From contig OY780964.2 in assembly GCA_963675935.2 (NCBI GenBank), positions 1,302,001 through 1,366,000 on the forward strand: 64,000 nucleotides of DNA, in the 5' to 3' direction. The position numbers were made by a program, and so were the translations under genes. Of this stretch, positions 16,477-25,729 are shown piece after piece; the first letter of the stretch is position 1, and every line of letters begins with the position of its first letter. Under the pieces are notes generated by a model, which was not told the DNA's origin, made no database searches, and saw nothing but the letters and a program-made list of their open reading frames with translations. The stretch is from G963675935 sp963675935 (GTDB lineage Bacteria; Planctomycetota; Planctomycetia; Pirellulales; Thermoguttaceae).

Positions 16477-19424
16477 GAAACATCTCAGCGGCAGGACTGG
16501 CCAAGCTGGCCGAACGACACGGCAACGAGCCGATCACCATCGTCGAGGTCGATTGGGTCAAAGGGAAGGCAACGGCCTACGCTGACCGCACGGTGGGCAC
16601 CATTCCTGGCCGGATCATCGAGGTCGGCGACCTGGACGATGCCGTCAACATCAGCGGCAACAGCGATTCGCAGGAATTAGCCATTACGCTTGACGACACC
16701 GACGGCTCGATCAAAGCGATTCTGGATTCCCACGACGTTCATAAACGTGACGCCCGCGTCTATCAGTATTTCACCGGGCTGGCCCTGTCGGATAAGTTTC
16801 TGCTGTTCAGCGGCAAGATCAGTTCGCCGATCGTATGGAACGAACGCGACCGGACGGTCAAAGTGACGATCCTCTCACAATTGGAAGACCGCGAGGTCGG
16901 CTTCTCGGCCGAGGAGGGCCAGTTCAAGTACCTGCCGGCCGAAATGGTCAACAAACCCTGGCCGCTCATCTTCGGGACGGTCATCAACAATCCCTGTCTG
17001 CCGGTGACGACGGCCATCACCGGCACGACGCTGACGCCAGTGGGCATTCTGGCCGGCGAGGAACTCATGTTGAGCCTGCCGTCGTCCAGCAATGTGGACT
17101 ACGAGATCAGCATGATGGGCGGCGGCTACCACAAGCAGCACCTGCAGAAGGTGATCGACGCCTGGGAGCGTGCCGATTACATCACTGCCACCCGCAGGAC
17201 GGACCAGGATGACGCCTCCTATGCCGCCGATGTCGCCGCCGCCGAGGCCGCCAATGCCGCGAATGCCAAAATGGTGACGGACTACCAAAAGCAACTCGAC
17301 GACCTGTCCGACCAGTTGAAGGCCACGTTTCTCGACTATTCCAGCCGGGAGTTGTGCTGTCAGCTTCGGCGAAAGAAGAAGATCGCCGAGGCCAACGAGA
17401 AGGGACTTGGTGAAAACCCGATCAAGATTCTCGGCGGCGAGGATTTCCCGCAGAATACGCCCATCACGATCTCGATCGAGGGCGGCCACTTCACGGGCTA
17501 TTTCAAAGGCACGTCGTTCTATGTGTCCAGCCGGTCGAGCGAAGAGCTAACAGCGAAGGCCAACGGGGCCTACAATGCCAAGCTCAAGGACAAGGACGTG
17601 TGCAGCATGAACAACACCGTCCTCAAGAACCACTGGCACTGGAAGACGCCGGTCCCCTGCGGCAAGGGCGACTACACCGACAACTGCTACATTACTGACG
17701 ACGTTTGGACGATTACCACAATCAACGAGGATGCCATTGCCAGCCGTGAGCCGGTGATTCAGCAGTTTTGGGTGGAGCCTGGGGCGTCGGCGTCGCTTTA
17801 CACGGGCGACAAGAAGGTCTACATCGCCTCAATCACTCCCGGCACAGTCCTGGCGGTTCGGGCCTATAAGCAAGTCTCGTCCGGCGTGACCAGACTGGTA
17901 GACGTGCCAACCGATCTGTATTCAGTTACGAGTGTCAAATACGGGACGATCACGGCCGTCCAGATCGAACTCACAAAGCCGCTCAGTCATATTTTGGACG
18001 AAGGCTGGCACGACGATCTCTACGTGACGTTCAAGTCGAGCGTTGGCCCGAACGTCGCCGACATCCTGGCCTACATCGTTGACCAGTACACCGATCTGAC
18101 GTGCGATGCGACCTCGTTCGCCCACGTCAAAACAAAACTGGCCAAGTTTCCAGCCAATTTCCCGATCAACGACCGGAAGAACGTCGTGCAGACGCTTCGA
18201 GAGATTGCATTCCAGTCCCGTTGTGCAATCTGGTTCTCGGAGGGCGTCGTCTATCTACGTTATCTGCCCGAGGAACCGACGTCGGTGGACACGATCACCG
18301 AGAGCGACATAGACGCCGAGAAGGGCGTGGAGGTTGAACTGACCTCAACCGAGGATTTGGTCACCAAGATGGTCGTCAATTGGCACCTACGGTTTGCCAC
18401 CGACGATCGGGCGTTTACGGTCACGCTCCGCCACAACCTCAAGAAGTACGGCACGCACGAGCAGACCTACGACTTCTACATCTACAACCAGCCTGACATC
18501 ATCTATAAGTGCGCGACCTTTTGGCTGATCCGCAAGTCAAACACCTGGAAGCGAGTTCGATTCACCACGCCGCTCCACAAACTCAATCTGGAGACTTTTG
18601 ACGCCGTAACGCTCGATTTCGCACAATCCTACGTCGCCAATGGCCCGGTCACGGCGATCATCGAGTCGGCAAAGTACAATTCGGCCAACAACTGTATCGA
18701 CTTCGTGTGCATGACGCCCGTGGCGGCCGGCACGTTGACGAAATACGCCTATTTCTGGCCGGCGGCCCTTGCCAAGACCGTCACTTGGCCACCGCAGTCC
18801 GACATCGACAACGGCTGGGCCGGTTCCGGCGGTCTTGGCTCCGGGGCGAGCGGATCGCTGCCCGTCGGCGACACCAGCACGATCGCCAGCAGTTCCTCCG
18901 TCTTCGTCGGCGGTCAGAACATCATCTTCGGAGAACACAGCGACTGGGGCGATTCGACGCCCACCGACGTTGGCTTCACCGCCCAATCGACCGTCTCGGC
19001 CTCAGACTTCTCGGGCGGCAATGCCACGGCGAAGGAAACCCTCGACCTGACGGTGGACTACTCGACGCCGATGACGTCGCTTGTGGACCCGGCCGTTCCC
19101 AGCGCGGTTACGATCGACCTCAACAAAACGCAAGTCTTCGACAATTCCGGGACCACGCCGAAAGTCGCCTACCTGTCGTCACTCATCAAAGGTGTCACCA
19201 CCGACGGCAAATTGGCCATCAGCCGCTTCGCGTTGGTGGCCGACGACGCCCATCCCAACGGCCAGCCGCTGTCCGACGTGCTCAAGAACGCCGATGACTA
19301 TCTGGCCATTCGCACGGACGTATCCATCTGGGACCAGGACGACGGCGAGCACGAGTATGATTTCAAGTATGACGAGGACACCGAAAAGTTCGGTGCCGGA
19401 ACGGCCTTTTTGCAGGATTCATAG
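16473..19424 (+). CDS. Large phage tail-tip/hub-like protein
   Basis: A 983-residue protein, last of the phage block. Residues 1-140 (ITIVEVDWVKGKATAYADRT, ELAITLDDTDGSIKAILDSH, FLLFSGKISSPIVWNERDR) resemble the N-terminal domains of tail-hub proteins that bind the tape measure and baseplate. A helical segment of Ala-rich coiled coil follows (about 240-300), then a long beta-rich region, and a Gly/Ser-rich segment near 790 leading to a receptor-type C-terminus. It starts at an ATGA overlap with the previous gene. No lysozyme or peptidase catalytic motif was found. Confidence 0.55.
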   Translation: MRNISAAGLAKLAERHGNEPITIVEVDWVKGKATAYADRTVGTIPGRIIEVGDLDDAVNISGNSDSQELAITLDDTDGSIKAILDSHDVHKRDARVYQYFTGLALSDKFLLFSGKISSPIVWNERDRTVKVTILSQLEDREVGFSAEEGQFKYLPAEMVNKPWPLIFGTVINNPCLPVTTAITGTTLTPVGILAGEELMLSLPSSSNVDYEISMMGGGYHKQHLQKVIDAWERADYITATRRTDQDDASYAADVAAAEAANAANAKMVTDYQKQLDDLSDQLKATFLDYSSRELCCQLRRKKKIAEANEKGLGENPIKILGGEDFPQNTPITISIEGGHFTGYFKGTSFYVSSRSSEELTAKANGAYNAKLKDKDVCSMNNTVLKNHWHWKTPVPCGKGDYTDNCYITDDVWTITTINEDAIASREPVIQQFWVEPGASASLYTGDKKVYIASITPGTVLAVRAYKQVSSGVTRLVDVPTDLYSVTSVKYGTITAVQIELTKPLSHILDEGWHDDLYVTFKSSVGPNVADILAYIVDQYTDLTCDATSFAHVKTKLAKFPANFPINDRKNVVQTLREIAFQSRCAIWFSEGVVYLRYLPEEPTSVDTITESDIDAEKGVEVELTSTEDLVTKMVVNWHLRFATDDRAFTVTLRHNLKKYGTHEQTYDFYIYNQPDIIYKCATFWLIRKSNTWKRVRFTTPLHKLNLETFDAVTLDFAQSYVANGPVTAIIESAKYNSANNCIDFVCMTPVAAGTLTKYAYFWPAALAKTVTWPPQSDIDNGWAGSGGLGSGASGSLPVGDTSTIASSSSVFVGGQNIIFGEHSDWGDSTPTDVGFTAQSTVSASDFSGGNATAKETLDLTVDYSTPMTSLVDPAVPSAVTIDLNKTQVFDNSGTTPKVAYLSSLIKGVTTDGKLAISRFALVADDAHPNGQPLSDVLKNADDYLAIRTDVSIWDQDDGEHEYDFKYDEDTEKFGAGTAFLQDS

Positions 19425-19585
19425 CCAGCCAAACTGCCTGCCAATAGCAACGCATTGCAAAATAGGCACCTGCGTGTATTGTGTTTGAATGAAAATCACT
19501 GTGGCCAATACGCCGATTAGGTGGGAATAGCCCACTTACCATCGTTGTCGTAGAATGGGAGCATCAAAGCACGAGGATGCCGCAC

Positions 19586-19840
19586 ATGCCTACGAAAACC
19601 ACGGACAGCAAAGGACGAGTCAGCCTGGGCAGTCGGTTTGCCAACCAAACCGTCATTATTGAAGAGGTGACCCCGACGGAACTGCGAGTCACGTTGGCCC
19701 AAGTCATTCCTCAACGCGAAGTGTGGTTGCACAACAATTCCAGGGCAAAGGCTTCGGTGTTGCGAGGATTGTCTCAGGCAAAAGTCGGGAAGATGGCCGC
19801 ATCGCCGGACCTGGAAGCCGACTCTCGTTTGCCGAAGTAG
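19586..19840 (+). CDS. AbrB/SpoVT-like DNA-binding protein (orphan antitoxin-like)
   Basis: An 84-residue protein of the swapped-hairpin AbrB type. The segment TDSKGRVSLGSRFANQTVII is the AbrB-type first strand and turn, followed by a helical half with LSQAKVGKM and the ending SPDLEAD. Planctomycete genomes often carry such antitoxin-like proteins alone or with a RelE or PIN toxin. No toxin gene lies immediately downstream (19841-19906 is non-coding), so it may be an orphan regulator or domesticated antitoxin. I prefer ATG 19586 (AGG about 10 bases upstream) over ATG 19577, which is too close to the site. Confidence 0.65.
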   Translation: MPTKTTDSKGRVSLGSRFANQTVIIEEVTPTELRVTLAQVIPQREVWLHNNSRAKASVLRGLSQAKVGKMAASPDLEADSRLPK

Positions 19841-19871
19841 CTTGACGACTGTGTTCCACGATGGCGTCAAG
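19841..19871 (+). terminator. Inverted repeat after the AbrB-like gene
   Basis: CTTGACG (19841-19847) and CGTCAAG (19865-19871) are perfect inverted repeats with a 17-base loop directly after the stop codon. There is no T-run, so it may be a weak terminator or an operator. Confidence 0.3.
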
Positions 19872-19906
19872 CATGTTCTCTACATGTCCAGCAAGTGAAG
19901 TGAGAT

Positions 19907-20554
19907 ATGTCCGAAAATCATCGGTTGTTTCATTGGATACTGCTAATAACGGCGGCGCTCGCGGTCCCGATTCTACCGTTCCTTATGTTTGGGGAATCGG
20001 CGGAGTCGCAGATGGCGCATTGGCTGGACCTCTCAAAGTCACCCGGCACGGCTGCCACTTTGGTGATTGGTCTGCTGGCAAGTGACATCTTTCTGCCCGT
20101 TCCATCCAGTTTGGTCAGCACCTTTGCCGGAAAGGCACTGGGATTTTGGCTGGGCACAGCCGCGTCATGGTGCGGGATGACTATTGGCACGTCGGTGGCA
20201 TATTGGCTGGTGCGTTGGCTCGGCCGGCCGTTGGCCCAACGGTTGTCATCCGAGGAGGAACTGGCCCGCATGGATGCGTTGGCAAACCGATACGGCGTTC
20301 TGATTCTGATTCTCGCTCGGCCGGTTCCAGTTCTGGCCGAAGCCAGCGTTCTGGTAATGGGAACGATGCAAATTGGCTGGTGGCGTTTCTTCGCCGCCGT
20401 CGGGCTGAGCAATTTCGGCATCGCGGCGGTTTATGCCCTACTGGGCGATCGAGTGCAACTGCCGATTGCGATGGCGGCTGCGTTTGCCGTGCCTGTAGTC
20501 GTCACCATTGCAGTACGATGGTTGTGGCCATCGGCAAAAGACGGCGCTCTGTAA
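19907..20554 (+). CDS. DedA/VTT-domain membrane protein
   Basis: A 215-residue integral membrane protein with about five hydrophobic segments. The centre carries the VTT (SNARE-associated) signature: DIFLPVPSSLVSTFAGKALG, then GMTIGTSVAYWLVRWLGRPL and ILILARPVPVLAEASVL. DedA-family proteins act in lipid transport or flipping across the membrane, often under envelope stress. The length is normal for the family. It stands alone between the AbrB-like gene and a convergent methyltransferase. Confidence 0.85.
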   Translation: MSENHRLFHWILLITAALAVPILPFLMFGESAESQMAHWLDLSKSPGTAATLVIGLLASDIFLPVPSSLVSTFAGKALGFWLGTAASWCGMTIGTSVAYWLVRWLGRPLAQRLSSEEELARMDALANRYGVLILILARPVPVLAEASVLVMGTMQIGWWRFFAAVGLSNFGIAAVYALLGDRVQLPIAMAAAFAVPVVVTIAVRWLWPSAKDGAL

Positions 20555-20568
20555 CAGGAATGTCAGTG

Positions 20569-21417
20569 CTACTGGGGCTTTTCGCAAGCGAACACACACA
20601 GTTTGCCAGCCAAACCTTCGCCGGCCGGCCAATCAGATTCTTCAACCGCTTTCGCATTACTCATGCCGGCAGCCTCGAACATCTGCCGAAGCTGCTCATC
20701 GGTGTATGCTTGCATCGTCGAACCGTATTCCATCACGTCAGCTCGCTCGGCATCCACAATCAAATGTCGCGTTGTTGTCGTTGCTGTTCCTTCGTCCCAG
20801 AACTGTTCCTGCAACCAAAGATGAGGACGATCTGAGAATAGCCCGGTCTTTGCAGACTGCCAAGATGCCGGCGCAAGTCCTTGGCGTCGTACTTCATCGA
20901 AGGGATGGACCTCGACGACAAGACGGCCGCCAGGATTGAGCGACGCACATACCTTGGCAAGAATTGTCTCGACTTCGCATTTGCGGAACACGTTGAACTC
21001 GCCAAACACCATCATCGCCAAGTCGAACTTGTCCGCCACTTCGTGCTGACGCAGGTCGGCCAATTCATAACGGATGTCGAGATGTTCTTGCGACGCTTGT
21101 TGCTTCGCATATTCAATCGAGGCCGGAGAGAGGTCGATTCCCACGCAACGATGACCAAGCCGGGCAAGCCTGTGAGCATAAAGGCCCGGCCCGCAGCCAA
21201 GATCGAGGATTCTGGCCCCGAGGTTTGGCAACTGCGACGCAAGCCACGCAACGTGCCGGTCAATCGTGTCGAATCGTCGGCTGGCCCAGTCGTGATCCTG
21301 ACAAAGGTGGAGTTTCAGCATTCGTCGGCTGAACTCGGGATCGTTCCACGGGATTTTGTCGCCTGTCGTCCACGGGGCCGGCGGTGTTGAACGAGTGATG
21401 ATGTCTAAAAGGTTCAA
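20569..21417 (-). CDS. SAM-dependent methyltransferase
   Basis: A 282-residue class I methyltransferase. Motif I is ILDLGCGPGLYAHRLARLG, followed by VGIDLSPASI (motif II acidic loop) and LNPGGRLVVEVHPF (motif IV/V region); the C-terminal half is helical, with a Trp-rich stretch likely shaping the substrate pocket. It starts at a TTG codon (complement of 21415-21417) preceded 9 bases away by AGGAG. The gene converges with the DedA gene, leaving 14 bases between stops. The substrate is not evident. Confidence 0.8.
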   Translation of the reverse strand: MNLLDIITRSTPPAPWTTGDKIPWNDPEFSRRMLKLHLCQDHDWASRRFDTIDRHVAWLASQLPNLGARILDLGCGPGLYAHRLARLGHRCVGIDLSPASIEYAKQQASQEHLDIRYELADLRQHEVADKFDLAMMVFGEFNVFRKCEVETILAKVCASLNPGGRLVVEVHPFDEVRRQGLAPASWQSAKTGLFSDRPHLWLQEQFWDEGTATTTTRHLIVDAERADVMEYGSTMQAYTDEQLRQMFEAAGMSNAKAVEESDWPAGEGLAGKLCVFACEKPQ

Positions 21418-21569
21418 GGCGATCCGCTCCTATGAATGCGTCTGTCAGCGATTGGTCGGCTACATTGTAGACAAAACGCGGCAAGACAGCCATCCTTCTG
21501 GACGAGGCCAACGATTTCTGCGATATTGACGAACAATGTCCAGACAAAGAGCCGCAAAGGACCAATTCC

Positions 21570-22085
21570 ATGAGTATTCAATTCCATTCTTCCGTTCTTT
21601 TTACGGCCGACATTAAACGACTTTCGGCCTTCTACATTGAAGTGTTGGGCCAAGAGGTTCAACACGACTTTGGCGCGTGCCTCATTTTTCAGTGTGGTCT
21701 ATCCTTGTGGCAGCCCTCAAACGAACTGACGATCGCCGCCAAGCTCGGGTATTGTTGCCATCCGTCTGGAAACAAGAACCTGGAACTGTGTTTCGAGACG
21801 GAAGCCTTCGCGTCGGATGTCGAGCGGATCAAAGCGTCGGGCGCGACGTTGCTGCATGACGTGGTTGAAGAGCCTTGGGGCCAGCAGGCGGTCCGGTTCT
21901 TTGATCCCGACGGCAATCTGGTTGAACTCGGCGAAAGCATCCCGACGTTTGTCCGCCGCCATCATGCCGCCGGGCTTTTGCCAGAGGCCGTGGCCGAGAA
22001 AACCGGCGTGCCATTGGAGGCCGTGCTTCAACACATTGCACATGCCATTGACAGCGACAAACGGATAAAGGAGGACCATATATGA
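21570..22085 (+). CDS. VOC-family protein (glyoxalase/bleomycin-resistance type)
   Basis: A 171-residue protein with the VOC fold: SSVLFTADIKRLSAFYIEVL at the start, LELCFETEAFASDVERIKAS and AVRFFDPDGNLVELGESIP in the second half, the last bearing the metal-proximal Glu typical of the family. A 45-residue helical C-terminal extension follows. It overlaps the downstream cupin gene by 4 bases (ATGA), so the pair is co-translated. Confidence 0.75.
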   Translation: MSIQFHSSVLFTADIKRLSAFYIEVLGQEVQHDFGACLIFQCGLSLWQPSNELTIAAKLGYCCHPSGNKNLELCFETEAFASDVERIKASGATLLHDVVEEPWGQQAVRFFDPDGNLVELGESIPTFVRRHHAAGLLPEAVAEKTGVPLEAVLQHIAHAIDSDKRIKEDHI

Positions 22086-22417
22086 CACCAAAACATCGCA
22101 GCATCGTTAGATCGAATGAGGCACAAAGAAGGAACTTCCTTGGAGTTGATTTTGTCGTACTCTCGCATGGGCCGGAATCCATGATGACAAAGATGCTGTA
22201 CAAACTGGAGGACAATCCTCCAGACCACCAACACCCCAATGAGCAAAGCGGATATGTGATTTCGGGGCGATATAGAATCGTCATCGACGGCGTTGCTCAT
22301 ACAATCAGTCATGGCGATTCCTACTCGATCCCACGCAACGTTGAACATCGGATTGAAATCATTGAGCCGGGCGAGGTGCTGGACTGTTTCAGCCCGCCGC
22401 GCAAGGACTATATGTGA
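22082..22417 (+). CDS. Cupin-domain protein
   Basis: A 111-residue single cupin domain. Conserved motif 1 is visible around HQHPNEQSGYVISG and motif 2 around PRNVEHRIEII; together they supply two His and one Glu in the first motif and a His in the second. The start overlaps the VOC gene by four bases. Function is unknown; small cupins bind metals and modify small molecules or act as sensors. Confidence 0.75.
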   Translation: MTPKHRSIVRSNEAQRRNFLGVDFVVLSHGPESMMTKMLYKLEDNPPDHQHPNEQSGYVISGRYRIVIDGVAHTISHGDSYSIPRNVEHRIEIIEPGEVLDCFSPPRKDYM

Positions 22418-22459
22418 TGCGAGTTGTGGTGACGCAACGCGAATACGAACGAGGCATCT

Positions 22460-23446
22460 ATGGAAACTCTCGAACGACGCATAGCACGGGCGGTGCAAGA
22501 AGACGTTGCGATCGTGCCTTACGATCCGCAATGGCCAGTGTTGTTTCAGGAGGAAGGGAATCGCCTTCGGTCCTGCCTGCCTTCGGAGTTGATCGGACGG
22601 ATCGAGCATTTTGGCAGCACGGCGGTGCCCGGTTTGGCGGCCAAGCCGATCGTGGACATGCTCGTGGAAGTGACAGACCTGGAGGAAGTGAAGCGGCGAG
22701 TCGTTCCAATCCTTGAATCTAAGGGCTACGACTACTTTTGGCGGCCGACCTGGGGCGACGACGTTCCACCGTGGTACGCTTGGTTTATCCGTCGCAATGC
22801 CGAAGGAACGCGCACGCATCATATCCACATGGTCGAACGCGACTTCGCGCATTGGGACAGGCTCTTGTTTCGAGACTATCTCATTAAGAATCCCTCGGCG
22901 GCCCGTGACTATCAAACACTGAAGATGCAGCTTGCGGCGGCGCATCCGAATGATCGTGTAGCATACACGAAGGGCAAGACGGAGTTCATTACGTGGCATC
23001 ACATTCAGGCGTTGGTCGATCTGGAAACGGAAGGCTGGAACACGAAAAACCCGGAACCATTCCTTTCCATCATTCATCCCGACATGGTTTGGCCCTGGCC
23101 GCCCGCCGACGACGCATTCGACCCGATCGACTGGGTGTTCGTCCTGGGCCGATTCGACCGGGAGCAGTGGAGGAAATCCTGGCAAGACCTCTTCGACACC
23201 CACGACTTGATCCATAACCGCCGCACGACGCTCAAGATCGAGCTTTCCAAGGAACTGGATGCGGCGTTTGCCGTCGTCGATATTGACACGCTGTGGCGTC
23301 ATGTCGAGAGCGGCAAGGAATCGCATTGGAAAGGCCGCGTTTGCAAAATGTACACGAAGCTGGCCACCGGGCATTGGAAGTTCTATTTTCAGACGGGTGC
23401 CTTGGATTACTCGAAAATTGTGCGGGCCGCAGAAACAAGATATTGA
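22460..23446 (+). CDS. GrpB-type nucleotidyltransferase fused to a SnoaL-like domain
   Basis: A 328-residue fusion. Residues 1-185 are a GrpB-family domain of the nucleotidyltransferase fold (VPYDPQWPVLFQEE, IEHFGSTAVPGLAAKPIVDM and later HHIHMVERDF), with the GSTAV segment and Asp at the usual metal-binding place. Residues 190-325 are an NTF2/SnoaL-like alpha+beta barrel (IHPDMVWPWPPA, RFDREQWRKSWQDLFDTHDL, HWKGRVCKMYTK). GAGG lies about 6 bases upstream of ATG 22460. The two domains are usually separate genes; the fusion suggests a common substrate. Confidence 0.75.
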   Translation: METLERRIARAVQEDVAIVPYDPQWPVLFQEEGNRLRSCLPSELIGRIEHFGSTAVPGLAAKPIVDMLVEVTDLEEVKRRVVPILESKGYDYFWRPTWGDDVPPWYAWFIRRNAEGTRTHHIHMVERDFAHWDRLLFRDYLIKNPSAARDYQTLKMQLAAAHPNDRVAYTKGKTEFITWHHIQALVDLETEGWNTKNPEPFLSIIHPDMVWPWPPADDAFDPIDWVFVLGRFDREQWRKSWQDLFDTHDLIHNRRTTLKIELSKELDAAFAVVDIDTLWRHVESGKESHWKGRVCKMYTKLATGHWKFYFQTGALDYSKIVRAAETRY

Positions 23447-23456
23447 AGGAACAGCG

Positions 23457-24074
23457 ATGACATCATCAGAGGTAATTCAACGCTCAGCGCAGCGGCGTCA
23501 GACGGCCGAGGGAATCTTGCGCGATCTCGATTTAATGAACCGATGGCGACGATTCGGCCGCCCGGTGCTTGTCGGGGCGTTGACGATTGATGTTGCCGTC
23601 GCGCCGGACATCGACATGGAAATCTATTGCCCGGAATTGAAGATCGAACACGGATTTCAAGTGCTTGCCGAATGCGCAATGAACCCGCGCATTACGTCGG
23701 TCCAGTTCGTCAACGGATTGAACACGCCCGACAAGGCACTCTATTGGCAACTTCATTACCAAACCGACGACGGTACGGATTGGAAGATCGACATGTGGTC
23801 GGCTCCCGAGGATTATCCGCTGCCTCGCGGCGAGCATTTTGTGCCGCCGATGAGAAATGCCTTGACGCCCGAGTCCCGATTGGCCATTCTTACCTTGAAA
23901 GAAGCCCGAGCGGCTGGCGAACTTCCCATGTTTCTCTCGATTGATCTCTATCGAGCGGTGATCGAAGGCGGCGTCCGCACGTCCGACCAATGGCGAGCGT
24001 GGCTGCAAACGCACGAGACGGGCGTGTTGAGCGATTGGAAGCCGGCGATGTTGTCGGCCCTCGGAGATGATTGA
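23457..24074 (+). CDS. Nucleotidyltransferase-like protein, uncharacterised
   Basis: A 205-residue protein 10 bases after the GrpB-SnoaL stop, with GAAGGA upstream of ATG 23457. The segment VGALTIDVAVAPDIDMEIYC has the Gly then paired Asp (DID) spacing of nucleotidyltransferase folds, and a third acidic position follows in DWKIDMWSAP. The C-terminal half is helical. This suggests a minimal aminoglycoside- or lincosamide-type nucleotidyltransferase, but catalytic identity is not proved. Confidence 0.5.
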   Translation: MTSSEVIQRSAQRRQTAEGILRDLDLMNRWRRFGRPVLVGALTIDVAVAPDIDMEIYCPELKIEHGFQVLAECAMNPRITSVQFVNGLNTPDKALYWQLHYQTDDGTDWKIDMWSAPEDYPLPRGEHFVPPMRNALTPESRLAILTLKEARAAGELPMFLSIDLYRAVIEGGVRTSDQWRAWLQTHETGVLSDWKPAMLSALGDD

Positions 24075-24129
24075 ACGTCCGTCAAACAGGGTGTGCATGT
24101 CGAGTCTGCAATGTTAGAATACTGCGGCC

Positions 24130-25380
24130 ATGTCCAATTCGACCGCTGACATCTTTGTTCTCTTTAGCACCCGAGCCGTGCGTTTGTTCGCCTATGGCTC
24201 GCTGTCGGTCATGCTCGTGCTTTACCTCGACGCCATCGGACTGGCCGGATCGCAAATCGGCTTGCTACTGTCGTTGACTTTGATCGGCGATACGGCCGTC
24301 TCGCTGTGGCTGACGACGCGGGCCGATCGTTTTGGGCGACGGCGGACGCTGATGATCGGCGCGGTTCTCATGGCGATCGCCGGAGTCGTTTTCGCGCTGA
24401 CCGACAACTTTCTGCTGTTGCTCGTGGCGGCGACCATCGGAGTCATCAGCCCCAGCGGCAACGAAGTCGGGCCGTTTCTTTCGATTGAGCAGGCGGCGCT
24501 GTCGCATATTGTTTCCGATCACAATCGCACGCGGATATTTGCCTGGTACACTTTGGCGGCGGCCTTGGCTACAGCCGCCGGCTCTTTGGGCGGAGGGCTA
24601 TTGGTCGGCACGTTGCAGCATGCACAAATAGAGCCAATCGCCAGCTATCGGATCGGCATCGTCGTTTATGCGTCGCTGGGCGTGGTGCTGCTGGTCGTTT
24701 TTTCACGGTTGTCGCCACGAATCGAGGTTGACAAACCATCGGCTCCGGCCGATGTAGAACCAACGCCGGCCCACCACCTTGGGCTTGGCCGTTCCCATCG
24801 CGTCGTGCTGAAGCTGTCGTCGCTGTTCGCCTTGGACGCCTTCGGCGGCGGATTCGTGATCCAGAGCATGACGGCCTACTGGTTTCACGTTCGCTTCGGC
24901 GTGTCGGCGTCTGAATTGGGCGGAATCTTCTTCGGAGCCAATATCCTGGCCGGATTGTCTGCCCTGGCGGCAGCGAGGCTCGCCGCGCGTTTCGGACTTA
25001 TCAACACGATGGTTTTCACCCATCTGCCATCCAATGTTCTGCTGATTCTCGTGCCGCTGATGCCCAATTTGCCGCTCGCCATTGCGGTGCTATTCCTGCG
25101 GTTCAGCATTTCTCAGATGGATGTGCCCACGCGACAGTCGTATGTCATGGCGGTGGTGCCGCCAGAGGAGCGATCGGCCGCCGCCGGTGTGACGGGCGTT
25201 GCACGAACGATCGGTGCCGCGATTTCTCCAGCCATCGCCGGCTTCTTGATCGCCAGTCCTGCCACGATTGACTTGCTGTTCTATCTTGCTGGCGGTCTGA
25301 AATCGGTTTACGACTTTCTTCTCTATCGCAGCTTCATCACAGTTCGTCCACCGGAAGAGATAGTCGCCTCTGAAAAATAG
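24130..25380 (+). CDS. MFS transporter
   Basis: A 416-residue protein with about twelve hydrophobic segments. The loop between the second and third segments carries TTRADRFGRRRTLMIGAV, the classical MFS motif A region. The second half repeats the pattern in weaker form (AARLAARFG). Such proteins export or import small solutes by proton coupling; the substrate cannot be deduced. No neighbour suggests one. Confidence 0.85.
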   Translation: MSNSTADIFVLFSTRAVRLFAYGSLSVMLVLYLDAIGLAGSQIGLLLSLTLIGDTAVSLWLTTRADRFGRRRTLMIGAVLMAIAGVVFALTDNFLLLLVAATIGVISPSGNEVGPFLSIEQAALSHIVSDHNRTRIFAWYTLAAALATAAGSLGGGLLVGTLQHAQIEPIASYRIGIVVYASLGVVLLVVFSRLSPRIEVDKPSAPADVEPTPAHHLGLGRSHRVVLKLSSLFALDAFGGGFVIQSMTAYWFHVRFGVSASELGGIFFGANILAGLSALAAARLAARFGLINTMVFTHLPSNVLLILVPLMPNLPLAIAVLFLRFSISQMDVPTRQSYVMAVVPPEERSAAAGVTGVARTIGAAISPAIAGFLIASPATIDLLFYLAGGLKSVYDFLLYRSFITVRPPEEIVASEK

Positions 25381-25729
25381 TAAAGGGATGTCGTCAACGG
25401 GTACAAGAATGCCATAAAACCCCATCAGCGTGAATCAGCAAACTGGGTTAAAACGGTGGCGACGCGATCAAACAATAATTCCGTGTCGATAAAACCGACA
25501 CGGATGTCTATTGAGTATCCGCCTGTACCGCATTGCTTATTTGTCTGGATGTTTTGCTTTCTGGCGTAACGTTCAATAATATCAGTCGTTACGGCAATGT
25601 GGATTCTGCGGCGTTGTTCTGGCACGCCGATTGCACATGCCCTGGCGGGTCACACAGAGGGTCTTTCATTTGATAGACCGCGTGTCGAATGCGCTTGAAA
25701 TATGCGCGCAATGCAAGGAGGAAGTCATT
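25381..25729. other. Intergenic region, 349 bases
   Basis: No convincing gene. A 66-codon open frame on the minus strand (25425-25625) has no homology that I recognise and no clear ribosome site. CCGTGTCG (25481-25488) and CGACACGG (25496-25503) form an 8-bp hairpin that could terminate transcription of the MFS gene. Confidence 0.4.

Noticed and set aside
22028..23374. 448-codon open frame on the minus strand
   Set aside because: Antisense to the cupin and GrpB-SnoaL genes, both of which have clear domains and ribosome sites.
25425..25625. 66-codon minus-strand gene
   Set aside because: No ribosome site, no recognisable domain, and a hairpin lies inside it; kept only as part of the gap note.
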